Counted from the stretch's first letter, positions 33,622 through 43,137 are shown. The stretch is 64,000 nt of DNA from CAVXFS01 sp049582805 (GCA_049582805.1 JBAUUR010000111.1:1-64000); one strand, 5' to 3'. Translations and numbers: made by a program. Notes: generated by a model from the letters alone, not told the origin.

Positions 33622-34473
33622 ATGAACGATATTCAACATATTCATTTCGAACACCATTCCACCAACTTCAACCGTCTCAGGGGACGGCTGGAACATCAGG
33701 TGGGGAAAGCCATCGCGGATTTCAACATGATCGAGGACGGCGATGTCGTGATGGTGTGCCTGTCGGGCGGCAAGGATTCCTATACGCTGCTCGACATCCT
33801 GCGCACGCTGCAAAAACGTGCGCCGATCAATTTCAGGTTGATCGCGATGAACCTGGACCAGAAGCAGCCCGGTTTCCCGGCGGAGGTATTGCCGCATTAC
33901 CTGCAGTCCATCGGCGTGGAATATCACATCGAGACCCAGAACACCTACTCCATCGTCAAGCAGAAGATTCCCGAAGGCAAGACCACCTGCTCGCTGTGTT
34001 CGCGTTTGCGCCGCGGCATCATCTACCGCGTCGCCGGCGAACTTGGCGCCAACAAGATCGCGCTCGGCCATCACCGTGATGACATGATTGAAACACTGTT
34101 CCTGAACATGTTCTTCGGCGGCACATTGAAAGCCATGCCCCCCAAGCTGGTCACCGACAAGGGCGACCACATCGTGGTGCGCCCGCTGGCCTATTGCGCC
34201 GAGAAAGACATCGCCCGCTATGCGCGCGGCATGCAATTTCCGATCATCCCATGCAACCTGTGCGGCTCGCAGGAAAACCTGCAACGGCAGAACATCAAGG
34301 AAATGCTGCAACAATGGGAGCGACAATATCCGGGGCGCACGCAAACCATCTTCACCGCGATGCAGAACATCAAACCGTCGCACCTGCTGGATAGCGGTTT
34401 GTTCGATTTTGTGAACCTGAGGCCGGGCGACAAGGTGGGCGAGGGCGATATCGCGTTTGATCTTGCCGAGTAG
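33622..34473 (+). CDS. ttcA: tRNA 2-thiocytidine(32) synthetase TtcA
   Basis: Iron-sulfur PP-loop enzyme that thiolates C32 of certain tRNAs. 283 residues. The PP-loop is SGGKDSYTLLD, and the two CxxC pairs that hold the Fe-S cluster are in TTCSLCSRLRRG and CNLCGSQENLQ. Full length, single gene, convergent with hemF. Between it and hemF (34474-34645) I see no gene with a start codon. Confidence 0.96.
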   Translation: MNDIQHIHFEHHSTNFNRLRGRLEHQVGKAIADFNMIEDGDVVMVCLSGGKDSYTLLDILRTLQKRAPINFRLIAMNLDQKQPGFPAEVLPHYLQSIGVEYHIETQNTYSIVKQKIPEGKTTCSLCSRLRRGIIYRVAGELGANKIALGHHRDDMIETLFLNMFFGGTLKAMPPKLVTDKGDHIVVRPLAYCAEKDIARYARGMQFPIIPCNLCGSQENLQRQNIKEMLQQWERQYPGRTQTIFTAMQNIKPSHLLDSGLFDFVNLRPGDKVGEGDIAFDLAE

Positions 34474-34645
34474 GCCGCCACAGCATCAGGGCAAGGAGGC
34501 CTTCCTTCAGAACAAGTGAAAGCTGATGCAGCCGGAAAGCATCAGGCTGGCTGCCAGCACCGCCAGCCAATTCGTTATACGCAGCGGATTTTCCCGGATG
34601 ATTTCTGAACGATCCGGCCGGATTGTCCTTGCGTATCCGGCGGGA

Positions 34646-35560
34646 TCAGATCCATTCCCTCGGCACCAGATACCTGTCATACAGCTCGGCTTCGCGCGTG
34701 CCGGCTTCGGGTTTCCAGTTGTAGCGCCATTTCACCAGCGGCGGCATGGACAGCAGAATGGATTCGGTGCGGCCATTGGATTGCAGGCCGAAAATCGTGC
34801 CGCGGTCTATCACCAGGTTGAACTCGACGTAGCGCCCGCGGCGGTACAACTGGAAATCGCGCTCGTGCTCGCCGTAGGGCGTGTCCATGCGGCGCTCGAG
34901 CAGCGGCACGTAGGCCGACAGGTAATGGTCGCCCACGCTTTGCAGGATGCCGAAGGCGGTGGCAAAGTCCGGCTCGCTCAAATCGTCGAAGAAGATTCCG
35001 CCTATGCCGCGCGGCTCGTTACGGTGCTTCAGGAAAAAATATTCATCGCACCATTTCTTGAATTTCGAATGATATTCCGCGCCGAAAGGATCGAGCGCAT
35101 TCTTGCAGGTCTGGTGAAAATGCACGGCGTCCTCATCGAAGCCATAATACGGCGTCAGGTCCATGCCGCCGCCGAACCAGAACACGGTGTCGCCATCCGG
35201 CTTCTGCGTCATGAACATGCGCACATTGGCATGCGAGGTCGGCGCATAAGGGTTGCGCGGATGGATCACCAGCGATACACCCAGCGCTTCCCAGCTGCAT
35301 CCGGCCAGTTCGGGACGCTGCGCGGTGGCCGACGCGGGCATGCTGTCGCCCCGCACATGGGAGAAGGCCACGCCGCCGCGTTCCAGCACGTTGCCTTCCT
35401 CGATGATGCAACTGATGCCCTCGCCCTGGTCGATGCCGCCGCTGCCGCTGGCACGATCCCACTTGTCGCGCAGGAATTGCTTGCCGTCCACCTGTTCCAG
35501 GCGCTCGACGATGAGTTCCTGTAGTTCCAGCAGGTATTCCTTGACTTCGTTGCTGTCCAT
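34646..35560 (-). CDS. hemF: Oxygen-dependent coproporphyrinogen III oxidase
   Basis: Aerobic haem-pathway enzyme that decarboxylates coproporphyrinogen III to protoporphyrinogen IX. 304 residues from ATG 35560, which has GGAGA upstream; the frame open to 35650 is not needed. Family blocks are GGGMDLTPYYGFDED, KKWCDEYFFLKHR and RGRYVEFNLVIDRGT. Its presence indicates oxygen-tolerant haem synthesis. Followed upstream by tsaC in the same direction. Confidence 0.97.
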   Translation of the reverse strand: MDSNEVKEYLLELQELIVERLEQVDGKQFLRDKWDRASGSGGIDQGEGISCIIEEGNVLERGGVAFSHVRGDSMPASATAQRPELAGCSWEALGVSLVIHPRNPYAPTSHANVRMFMTQKPDGDTVFWFGGGMDLTPYYGFDEDAVHFHQTCKNALDPFGAEYHSKFKKWCDEYFFLKHRNEPRGIGGIFFDDLSEPDFATAFGILQSVGDHYLSAYVPLLERRMDTPYGEHERDFQLYRRGRYVEFNLVIDRGTIFGLQSNGRTESILLSMPPLVKWRYNWKPEAGTREAELYDRYLVPREWI

Positions 35561-35630
35561 GTTTTCTCCGTAGGGCGACCTGTCGCCGCACCCTGTTTCC
35601 AATCGCGCAGCCGGGACGGCGCTTACCCGA

Positions 35631-36188
35631 TCAGCGCAGGATTCTACCATCCGACCATGCGATTATGGTGGACGGCTTCTTGCGTTTACCGATCCTGCCA
35701 GGCAGCACCCACACCTGCTCCCCGAACAGGCGCCGGCATTGCGCATAAGTGCGCGCGGACTTTGCGCCGCTGCGGTTGGCGCTGGTGGAGACCAGCGCCA
35801 TCCCCAGCGCATTGCATAACGATGCCGCGCCGCGATGCGCGGTGATGCGCACCGCCAGCGTGGCATGCGCGCCGCGTAGCCAGCGCGGACAGCCAGGCTT
35901 GACCGGCATCAGGTAAGTGATTGCCTGCGCGCCGTCGCGGCGCAATTTTTGCTGCGCATCCGGGGAAAGCGGCTGCAGGTAAGGCGCCAGCTGGGCATAG
36001 TTGCCGGCAATCAGGATCAGGCCCTTGTGCTGCGGGCGCTGCTTGAGCTGCAACAGGCGCCGCACCGCGTTGCGGTTGCGCGGATCGCAGCCGAGGCCAT
36101 AGCAGGACTCGGTCGGGTAGGCGATCAGACCGCCGCGCTTGAGGTGGGCGGCGAGAGATCGGCTGGAAAAAAGTAATCGTGTAGTCAT
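35631..36188 (-). CDS. tsaC: Threonylcarbamoyl-AMP synthase (Sua5/YciO/YrdC family)
   Basis: 185 residues, the size of the short TsaC form. It makes threonylcarbamoyl-AMP from Thr, bicarbonate and ATP for the t6A37 tRNA modification. Visible are the nucleotide-binding YPTESCYGLGCD, the KRPQHKGLILI motif (KxR...K) and the SANRSG block. It starts six bases from the restriction-modification gene end and is probably co-transcribed with hemF downstream. Confidence 0.9.
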   Translation of the reverse strand: MTTRLLFSSRSLAAHLKRGGLIAYPTESCYGLGCDPRNRNAVRRLLQLKQRPQHKGLILIAGNYAQLAPYLQPLSPDAQQKLRRDGAQAITYLMPVKPGCPRWLRGAHATLAVRITAHRGAASLCNALGMALVSTSANRSGAKSARTYAQCRRLFGEQVWVLPGRIGKRKKPSTIIAWSDGRILR

Positions 36189-36194
36189 GTACGC

Positions 36195-38966
36195 TCATGA
36201 AGATTTTCTGGCGCGCTTCGGTTTCTCGGCGGGCAACAGGCTGGTGAGCTGCTGGTAGCGCTCGAACAGATATTCAACCCGTTGCGCGTCGCTGGCGAAG
36301 GCGGCCTTGCGGTAGCAGGCGTCCACGGCGCGGTCGAGGGCTTGATGAGCCTTGACCAGCGCGGGCGGCATCGTCAGCGGGTCGTAGAGGTCGGCGAGCG
36401 AGCTTTGCGGGAATTGCGCGCGGGCATCCAGCACGGCTTGTGCGGCGGCCTCTATGGCTGCGCGCTGTTTGCCCGTGGGTTCGTCGGGCCAGGGGAAGTT
36501 GTTATAGACGATGGTGTTGGAATAGCGGTAACGGCTTTCCAAACGTCCACACACCGCGCGCACCCAAGCGTTGTGCATGGCGCTGCACAGGATGCCGAAG
36601 TGATATACCTCTGCACTGGAAATAAATTGAAGAGTGTTGCTGCAAATTATGCTGTTCTCAACAAACGCAATGGGAATGTAAGTGCGGCGCTCTGAAGATA
36701 CTTCAGGAATCGCCAAGTAATCAGTTTCGGGTTGGGCGATTTGCCTGAACAAGCTTGGGTAACTTGCGTAGCCGCGTGTTGTCGCAGCTTTGCTTTCCAG
36801 CCGAAATTTCCGCACCTGCTCAACCCGATCCTTGATTGGGTGCAACTGCAATATTGATGGCGATGCATCTTTTAACCAAAGGCAATACCTTTGAACGCCA
36901 TCAATGAAATCTCCACCGCTGATGAATGGGCGCACGTATGGTTTTGCTTGCGGGTAGGACGAAATAATTTCAGATGCTTCTTCTGCGGTCAGGATTAGAT
37001 GACCGCCATCAGTAGGTTTATTTCCCCATCGCATTTGCGGAACATTACATAGCGGTACGGTTCGATTCACTAAAACGATATTCGGGCCGTCAACAAGATA
37101 TGGGTTAATGTTCGATGCATGAATGGCATGCGGCTCGCCGCGCAAATCTTCATATTCATAAATCAGCTTGCGGGGTTCGTCGCTCAACCCAAAACCGATG
37201 ATGACGCAATGTACTGCTGCGACGCCTTTTGCTTCATTACTCCACTGGAATGTACGATGCGCAAAATGAATTTTGATGCCATTCGCCAAGAGCCAGCCCC
37301 ACAACAGACCAACTTGCTCTCCTTGTGCAATGCTATTGGTTGAGACAAAAGCGCAGCGCGTTTGATTGCCCCCGGAATGCAGATAGTGAGCTGCTTTGAC
37401 ATACCATGCCGAAACAAAATCGAGCACGCCAAAGCCGTTGATCACATTCATGACACTTGCAAAGTCTTCTTTTTGAGCAGTGTCTTGGTAGTGATGTCCA
37501 ACAAACGGCGGATTGCCGAACACATAGCTCGCGCGCTCCGCCGGCAGCACATCGTTCCACTCCAGCGTGAGCGCGTTGCCATTGACGATGTGCGGCGAGG
37601 TCTTGAGCGGGATGCGCGCGAAGTACATGCCGAATTCTTCCGACACGCGCACGTTCATCTGGTGGTCCATCAGCCACAGCGCGACCTGCGCGATCTGCGA
37701 CGGGAATTCCTCGATCTCGATTCCGTAGAACTGGTCCACGTTCACCCCAATGAGTTGTTGAATATCCACAAGGCGTTGACCGGATTTCATTTCAATTTCG
37801 AGCGAAGCACGCAGCACGTCCAGTTCCAGCTTGCGCAGCTCGCGGTAGGCGATCACCAGGAAGTTGCCGCAGCCGCAGGCGGGATCGAAGAAAGTCAGCG
37901 TGCGCAGTTTCTTGTGGAACTCGAACAGCTTGTTCCTGTTGCCTTTCAAGCGCTTGAATTCTTCGTGCAGGTCGTCCAGGAACAGCGGCTGGATCAACTT
38001 GAGGATGTTCTCCTCGGAGGTGTAATGCGCGCCTAGGTTGCGCCGCGCCTTGGCGTCCATGATGCTCTGGAACAGCGCGCCGAATATCGCGGGCGAGATC
38101 GAACTCCAGTCCAGCGCGCAGCAGTCGAGCAGCGCATCGCGCATGGGTGCGTCGAACGAGGCGATGGACAGCGTTTCCTCGAACAGTTTGCCGTTGACGA
38201 AGGGAAACGCGGCGATCTGTTCGTCCAGCGTTTTCGCGCGACGGCCTTCGGGCGTGTTGAGCACTTGGAACAGCAGCGCCAGTTGCGCGCCAAGATCGGA
38301 GCCATCAGGCGCGGTGCGCTCCTCGATCCAGGCGCGGAACGCGCTGGCGGGCTGGAAAATGCCGGTGTCTTCGGCGAACAGGCAGAACAGCAGGCGCACC
38401 AGCAGCACTTCCAACGGGTGGCCGTCGTAGCCCGCCGCCTTGAGCGCATCGTGCAGCTTGCCCATGCGTTCGGCGGCCTTGATGTTGACCGGGTTCTGCG
38501 GCGCGATGGTTTGCGTGCGATAACCGGCGATGAAGGCGAAATGCTTGATGCGCTTGTGCAGGTCGGCAAGCTTGAATTCAGTCTCGGTGTTCTCTTCGAG
38601 ATCGTAGAGACGAAAGCGCGCGAAGTCGGATACAAGGATATAGCGCGGCAGGTCGCGTTCTGGCAATCCTTCGAAATAGTCAGCGGCCTGAGCGAAAGCG
38701 CGGCTCAAGTCCTGGCCGAGGCTCTTGTGCTCGATCAGCAGCACGCCTTTCCAGAAGGCGTCGATTCGCCCATGCTTGAGCTTGTATCCAGCGCGCGTGA
38801 TCTCCACCTGCTTTTCGAATATCGCGACGCGCTTGCGCTCGATGCCGAACACCCTGAAGAAATCATTCCAGAAGCTTTGCGCCTCGGCGCGCTCCGAGCT
38901 TTCACCTTCCCAGCGTTTGGAAAATTCGTGGGCGCGGTTGTGGATTTCGTTCCAGCTTAGTGGCAT
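36195..38966 (-). CDS. Type IIL restriction-modification enzyme, MmeI-like
   Basis: Single-chain restriction endonuclease, adenine methyltransferase and specificity module of 923 residues (MmeI has 919). Residues 1-160 hold the nuclease with a D-x-n-E-x-K motif (RIDAFWKGVLLIEHKS). A helical spacer follows to about 310. The methyltransferase (about 310-620) shows motif I DPACGCGNFL and motif IV GNPPFVG. The target-recognition domain (about 620-860) contains LESRYRYS at 809-816, identical to the MmeI segment whose E806 and R808 read the sixth base. Likeness to MmeI runs along the whole length, as I remember that sequence. MmeI cuts 20 bases from TCCRAC and modifies one strand. A similar site is inferred here. 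Confidence 0.92.
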   Translation of the reverse strand: MPLSWNEIHNRAHEFSKRWEGESSERAEAQSFWNDFFRVFGIERKRVAIFEKQVEITRAGYKLKHGRIDAFWKGVLLIEHKSLGQDLSRAFAQAADYFEGLPERDLPRYILVSDFARFRLYDLEENTETEFKLADLHKRIKHFAFIAGYRTQTIAPQNPVNIKAAERMGKLHDALKAAGYDGHPLEVLLVRLLFCLFAEDTGIFQPASAFRAWIEERTAPDGSDLGAQLALLFQVLNTPEGRRAKTLDEQIAAFPFVNGKLFEETLSIASFDAPMRDALLDCCALDWSSISPAIFGALFQSIMDAKARRNLGAHYTSEENILKLIQPLFLDDLHEEFKRLKGNRNKLFEFHKKLRTLTFFDPACGCGNFLVIAYRELRKLELDVLRASLEIEMKSGQRLVDIQQLIGVNVDQFYGIEIEEFPSQIAQVALWLMDHQMNVRVSEEFGMYFARIPLKTSPHIVNGNALTLEWNDVLPAERASYVFGNPPFVGHHYQDTAQKEDFASVMNVINGFGVLDFVSAWYVKAAHYLHSGGNQTRCAFVSTNSIAQGEQVGLLWGWLLANGIKIHFAHRTFQWSNEAKGVAAVHCVIIGFGLSDEPRKLIYEYEDLRGEPHAIHASNINPYLVDGPNIVLVNRTVPLCNVPQMRWGNKPTDGGHLILTAEEASEIISSYPQAKPYVRPFISGGDFIDGVQRYCLWLKDASPSILQLHPIKDRVEQVRKFRLESKAATTRGYASYPSLFRQIAQPETDYLAIPEVSSERRTYIPIAFVENSIICSNTLQFISSAEVYHFGILCSAMHNAWVRAVCGRLESRYRYSNTIVYNNFPWPDEPTGKQRAAIEAAAQAVLDARAQFPQSSLADLYDPLTMPPALVKAHQALDRAVDACYRKAAFASDAQRVEYLFERYQQLTSLLPAEKPKRARKSS

Positions 38967-39035
38967 GGTTTGTCGATTTTCTGTGGCTGCATTATTTGAA
39001 CAATTTTAGATCAGCATCGAATGCTAGCGGTTGCC

Positions 39036-40043
39036 TCACGAGCTTTTCAAAACATAACGCCCGGTCTTGTTCCCGCCGACTTTCTCGACCACTCCCGCAT
39101 CCAGCAACGGCCGCAGCAGATCCATCGCGCCCTGCCTGGAGACGCCCAGCGCCGCCCATATTTCAGCGGGAGCCATGCCGCCGTGGTCGCGCAGCAGATG
39201 AAGAAGCTGCTCCTGCCGTGGACGCAGAACCAGTTTTTCCGCAGACTTCACCTGCAAGGTTTGGATGCGCAGCCACGCCCGCTCCAGCGTTTTCTGCAGT
39301 CCCGCCGCACAGTATTCCAGCCATGCGCTCATGTCTTCCCCGGCCTTGCGCACGCCTTGCAGCGCGGCATAGTATTGCGGGCGGTCTTCCCAGTAATATT
39401 CATCCACCGAAAAAATGTGGTGCGTATCGAAGCCGCGCCGGTAGAGTTCCCACAGCGCGAGTGCGCGGCCCGTGCGGCCATTGCCATCCGCGAACGGATG
39501 GATGGCTTCGAAGCGGTAATGCAGGATGGCCGAGCTGAGAATGGGCGAAAGTTTTTGCGCTTCCCTGTTCCACCATTCCAGCAGGTCGAACATCAGCCCC
39601 GAAACGGCATCGGGCGGCGGAGGGCGATATGGCCCGACGCGGACGTTGATCATCCGGTATTTTCCGGCCTCGCCCTGATCCATCACTTGCCCGGCCAGTA
39701 TGCGATGCAGTTCCAGGATTTCCGTGTGGCCGATCTTCTTTCTGGAGGCGTTCTTTTCCACGTAACGCAGCCCGGCAAAATAGTTGATGACTTCGCGCTT
39801 GGCGCGTGCGCCGGGTGCGGAGAGTTCGCGTCCTTCTTCCAGGGCGCGCACTTGTTCCAGCGTCAGCGGGTTGCCCTCGATGGCAGTTGAAGCATGGACA
39901 TTGCGGGTACGGGTGTCTTTTTGCAGCGCAGGTATCCAGGCCAGATCCACCACAGCGCTCTGGATGCGCTCGCGCAATGCGGCCACCTGCTCGGCTTCGG
40001 CAAGCAGGGCCGGGGTGATGCTGAATTGCGGAACGTAAGCCAT
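39036..40043 (-). CDS. Fic-domain AMPylase with C-terminal winged helix
   Basis: About 335 residues from ATG 40043 (a TTG at 40067 is possible). An N-terminal Fic_N part contains the inhibitory motif STAIEGN (counted from the TTG: S60, E64), which marks a class II self-inhibited Fic. The catalytic motif HPFADGNGRTGR (H190 on the same count) is intact. The last 70 residues form a winged helix (LLHLLRDHGGMAPAEIW, VSRQGAMDLL). Fic proteins transfer AMP or related groups to target proteins. It lies directly upstream of the MmeI-like gene on the same strand with a 69-base gap. Confidence 0.93.
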   Translation of the reverse strand: MAYVPQFSITPALLAEAEQVAALRERIQSAVVDLAWIPALQKDTRTRNVHASTAIEGNPLTLEQVRALEEGRELSAPGARAKREVINYFAGLRYVEKNASRKKIGHTEILELHRILAGQVMDQGEAGKYRMINVRVGPYRPPPPDAVSGLMFDLLEWWNREAQKLSPILSSAILHYRFEAIHPFADGNGRTGRALALWELYRRGFDTHHIFSVDEYYWEDRPQYYAALQGVRKAGEDMSAWLEYCAAGLQKTLERAWLRIQTLQVKSAEKLVLRPRQEQLLHLLRDHGGMAPAEIWAALGVSRQGAMDLLRPLLDAGVVEKVGGNKTGRYVLKSS

Positions 40044-40136
40044 TAGCGGAGGGTAACCATTGGTCAAGTGTAAGTCAAGTTATGCGTCAGGCTGCTTGCC
40101 AAAAACAGAACGGGGAGCGTCGCCGCATCCCCGTTC

Positions 40137-40175
40137 TCCCTGTCCCCAGCCCTCTCCCAAGGTGAGAGGGGGAGG
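40137..40175. repeat. Palindromic repeat after purD
   Basis: CCCTGTCCCCAGCCCTCTCC then CAAGGTGAGAGGGGGAGG, with the CCCTCTC/GAGAGGG stem shared with the repeats in rlmI and between gatC and gatA. It ends five bases from the purD stop and could act as a 3' hairpin for that message. Confidence 0.5.
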
Positions 40176-40179
40176 TTGG

Positions 40180-41475
40180 TTACTTCCGTCCGATCGCCCG
40201 CCAGCCGATGTCGCGCCGCATCTGGCAACCGTCGAAGTGGATAGCGTCGGCGATCTCATAGGTGCGTTTCTGCGCCATCTTCACCATGTCACCGAGCGCG
40301 GTGATGCACAGCACGCGGCCACCGCTGGTGACGACCTGGCCGCCCCGCATGGTGGTGCCGGCATGGAATACGTGCGCGTCTTCCAGTTTCTTTGGCAAGC
40401 CGGTGATGACATCGCCCGTGCGCGGCGTGTCGGGATAGTTGGCGGCGGCCAGCACCACGCCGAGCGCGGTGCGCCGGTCCCATTCCGCCTCCACCTGGTC
40501 CAGCGTGCCGTTGATGGCGTGTTCGACAATTGCCGCGAAATCGCTCTTCAGGCGCAGCATGATGGGCTGGGTTTCCGGATCCCCCATGCGGCAATTGAAT
40601 TCGAGCACCTTGACGTTGCCCAGCGTGTCTATCATCAGCCCGGCATACAGAAAACCGGTGTATGTCACGCCTTCCTTTTCCATGCCGCGCACTACCGGCT
40701 GGATCACCTCGCGCAGCACGCGGGCATGGAGCTGCGGCGTGACGATGGGAGCGGGCGAATACGCACCCATGCCGCCGGTGTTGGGACCCTGGTCGCCATC
40801 CAACAAGCGCTTGTGATCCTGGCTGGTCGCCAGCGGCAAAATGTGCTTGCCATCCACCATCACGATGAAGCTGACTTCCTCGCCCGCAAGATATTCCTCG
40901 ACCACCACGCGCGCACCTGCCCTTCGACCAGGCTCAGGACAGGCATCGCCCGGAGTGTTGCCGGACAGCATCATGTCTATCGCTGCGAACGCTTCTTCCT
41001 TGCTCATCGCCACCACGACGCCCTTGCCTGCCGCCAGGCCATCCGCTTTGATGACGATGGGTGCGCCATGCTTCGCGACGAAGGCGCGCGCCGCATTGAT
41101 GTCGCTGAAAGTCTCGAAAAATGCGGTCGGGATGTCGTGGCGCACCATGAAGCGCTTGGCAAAATCCTTGGACGATTCGAGTTGTGCGGCGGCCTTGGTC
41201 GGACCAAATATCTTCAGTCCGGCGGCGTGAAACGCATCCACGATGCCCGCAGCCAGCGGTGCTTCCGGGCCGACCACGGTGTAGTGAATATCTTCCTTCT
41301 GCGCAAAAGCGATGAGATCCGGGATTGCGGTGAGGGCGATGTTCTCCACGCCGTCCTCCAGCGCCGTGCCGGCGTTGCCGGGGGCGACATACACCTTCTG
41401 CACCTTGGCGCCCTGCGCCAGACGCCATGCCATTGCATGCTCGCGTCCGCCGGAACCGATGACCAGGATTTTCAT
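40180..41475 (-). CDS. purD: Phosphoribosylamine-glycine ligase
   Basis: ATP-grasp enzyme of purine synthesis joining glycine to phosphoribosylamine. 431 residues from ATG 41475 (MKILVIGSGGREHAMAWRL). ATP-grasp signatures are KADGLAAGKGVVVA and FNCRMGDPETQ. Residues about 178-186 (CPEPGRRA, inside GDA...GARVVVEEYL) come from a 24-base in-frame insertion of a dispersed repeat and are absent from relatives as I know them. It follows purH with a REPIN in the gap. Confidence 0.95.
   Translation of the reverse strand: MKILVIGSGGREHAMAWRLAQGAKVQKVYVAPGNAGTALEDGVENIALTAIPDLIAFAQKEDIHYTVVGPEAPLAAGIVDAFHAAGLKIFGPTKAAAQLESSKDFAKRFMVRHDIPTAFFETFSDINAARAFVAKHGAPIVIKADGLAAGKGVVVAMSKEEAFAAIDMMLSGNTPGDACPEPGRRAGARVVVEEYLAGEEVSFIVMVDGKHILPLATSQDHKRLLDGDQGPNTGGMGAYSPAPIVTPQLHARVLREVIQPVVRGMEKEGVTYTGFLYAGLMIDTLGNVKVLEFNCRMGDPETQPIMLRLKSDFAAIVEHAINGTLDQVEAEWDRRTALGVVLAAANYPDTPRTGDVITGLPKKLEDAHVFHAGTTMRGGQVVTSGGRVLCITALGDMVKMAQKRTYEIADAIHFDGCQMRRDIGWRAIGRK
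40920..40943. repeat. Dispersed short repeat inserted in frame in purD
   Basis: Forward strand CCCTTCGACCAGGCTCAGGA then CAGG. It equals the reverse complement of the gatB insertion (7339-7361) except for one extra C, which makes it 24 bases long and so keeps the purD frame. It encodes CPEPGRRA before the conserved GARVVVEEYL. Confidence 0.75.
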
Positions 41476-41488
41476 ATGCAACCCCAAC

Positions 41489-41564
41489 GTAGGGTGGATA
41501 AAGCGCAACGCGCGTATCCACCAATATGACGGTGGATACGGCCTTCGGCCTTTATCCACCCTAC
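41489..41564. repeat. REPIN between purH and purD
   Basis: Unit D (41489-41522) reads GTAGGGTGGATAAAG, loop, GCGTATCCACC. Unit E (41531-41564) is inverted: GGTGGATACGG, loop, CCTTTATCCACCCTAC. Same family as the REP units around the RAYT gene 33 kb away. It fills nearly the whole 96-bp gap between purH and purD. Confidence 0.85.
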
Positions 41565-41571
41565 ATCCAGC

Positions 41572-43137
41572 TCAATGCCTGAAATGCCGATACCCGGTAA
41601 ATACCATCGCCAACTCATGCTCATCCGCCGCCGCGATCACCTCCGCGTCGCGCATCGAGCCGCCGGGCTGGATCACGGCTTTCGCGCCGGCTTGCGCCAG
41701 CACGTCGATGCCGTCGCGGAACGGGAAGAAGGCATCGGACGCCACCACCGAACCTTGCAGTGACAATCCCGCGTTCTGCGCCTTGATCGAGGCAATGCGC
41801 GTGCTGTCCACGCGGCTCATCTGTCCAGCGCCCACGCCCAGCGTGCGGCCGCTCTTGCAGAACACGATCGCGTTGGACTTCACATATTTTGCCACGCGCC
41901 AGGCGAACAGCAAATCCTGCAACTGTTCGCTGCCGGGTTGTGCCTTGGTCACCACCCTGAGCTGTGCTGCCTGCACATTGAGCGCATCCGGCGTCTGCAC
42001 CAGCAGGCCGCCGCTGACGCGCTTGAAATCGAACTGGTTGTGCGCGCTGGACAATGGCACGGTGAGCACGCGCACGTTTTGCTTCGCTGCCGTGACCTTG
42101 AGCGCGGCTGCGGAGGCCGAAGGTGCGATGATGAGTTCGACGAACTGGTTGGCGGTGATCTGCGCTGCGGATTCTGCGTCCAGTTCGCGGTTGAAGGCGA
42201 TGATGCCGCCGAAGGCGGAGGTGGTGTCGGTTGCGTAGGCCAGCCGGTACGCATTCAGCGGCGTGTCGGCGATCGCCACACCGCATGGGTTGGCGTGCTT
42301 GACGATGACGCAGGCCGGCTGGTCGAAGGTCTTCACGCATTCCCACGCGGCATCGGCATCGCCGATGTTGTTGTAGGACAGCTCCTTGCCCTGCAACTGG
42401 GTGTAATCGGCAATGCCGCCCGGCACCGCAATCAGGTCGCGGTAGAACGCGGCGCTCTGGTGCGGATTTTCGCCGTAGCGCATGTCCTGCACCTTGGCGA
42501 AATTGAAGTTGATTTGCGCCGGAAACTTACTCTTCGCGCCGTCCGCGTTGATCGCGGTCAGGTAGTTGCTGATGGCGGAATCGTACGCGGCCGTATGCGA
42601 GAATGCCTTCTTCGCCAGGTCGAAACGTGTGGCGTCGCTTACCGTGCCATTGTTGGTCTGCATTTCGGCCAGCACATCCGCGTAGTCCGCCGGATCGGTG
42701 ACGATGGCGACGTGTGCATGGTTCTTCGCCGCCGCGCGCACCATGGTTGGGCCGCCAATGTCGATGTTCTCGATGGCGTCTGCCAGCGTGCAATCCGGTT
42801 TCGCGACGGCGGCGCTGAACGGATAGAGATTGACCACCACCAGATCGATGGTCGGAATGCCGTGCCGCTGCAGCGTGGCGACATGCTCCGGCAGATCGCG
42901 CCGCGCCAGGATGCCCGCATGAACTTTCGGCTGCAGTGTCTTCACGCGGCCGTCCAGCATTTCCGGGAAGCCGGTGTAATCGGCCACTTCGGTGACCGCG
43001 ATGCCGTTGTCGGCGAGCAGCCTGGCGGTACCGCCGGTGGACAGGATTTTTACGCCAAGTTGATCCAGACCCTGCGCAAGTTCGAGCACGCCGGCCTTGT
43101 CGGATACGCTGATCAGCGCCTGTTTGATCGCAGTCAT
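41572..43137 (-). CDS. purH: Bifunctional AICAR transformylase/IMP cyclohydrolase
   Basis: Catalyses the last two steps to IMP. 521 residues. The N-terminal MGS-like cyclohydrolase domain (1-200) starts with QALISVSDKAGVLELAQGL. The transformylase domain has the Lys-His pair in VIVKHANPCGVA and ends with the GGSMRDAEVI block. Starts 19 bases after the fis gene end on the minus strand, so dusB, fis, purH and purD form one direction of transcription. Confidence 0.97.
   Translation of the reverse strand: MTAIKQALISVSDKAGVLELAQGLDQLGVKILSTGGTARLLADNGIAVTEVADYTGFPEMLDGRVKTLQPKVHAGILARRDLPEHVATLQRHGIPTIDLVVVNLYPFSAAVAKPDCTLADAIENIDIGGPTMVRAAAKNHAHVAIVTDPADYADVLAEMQTNNGTVSDATRFDLAKKAFSHTAAYDSAISNYLTAINADGAKSKFPAQINFNFAKVQDMRYGENPHQSAAFYRDLIAVPGGIADYTQLQGKELSYNNIGDADAAWECVKTFDQPACVIVKHANPCGVAIADTPLNAYRLAYATDTTSAFGGIIAFNRELDAESAAQITANQFVELIIAPSASAAALKVTAAKQNVRVLTVPLSSAHNQFDFKRVSGGLLVQTPDALNVQAAQLRVVTKAQPGSEQLQDLLFAWRVAKYVKSNAIVFCKSGRTLGVGAGQMSRVDSTRIASIKAQNAGLSLQGSVVASDAFFPFRDGIDVLAQAGAKAVIQPGGSMRDAEVIAAADEHELAMVFTGYRHFRH

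Noticed and set aside
34474..34645. Small lipoprotein on the minus strand (SLMLSGC and a short tail)
   Set aside because: A lipobox-like string is present at the end of a frame, but no start codon precedes it at a useful distance.
40060..41529. 489-codon plus-strand frame across purD
   Set aside because: Fully antisense to purD, rich in His, Arg and Ala, with no recognisable domain; a shadow of a GC-rich gene.
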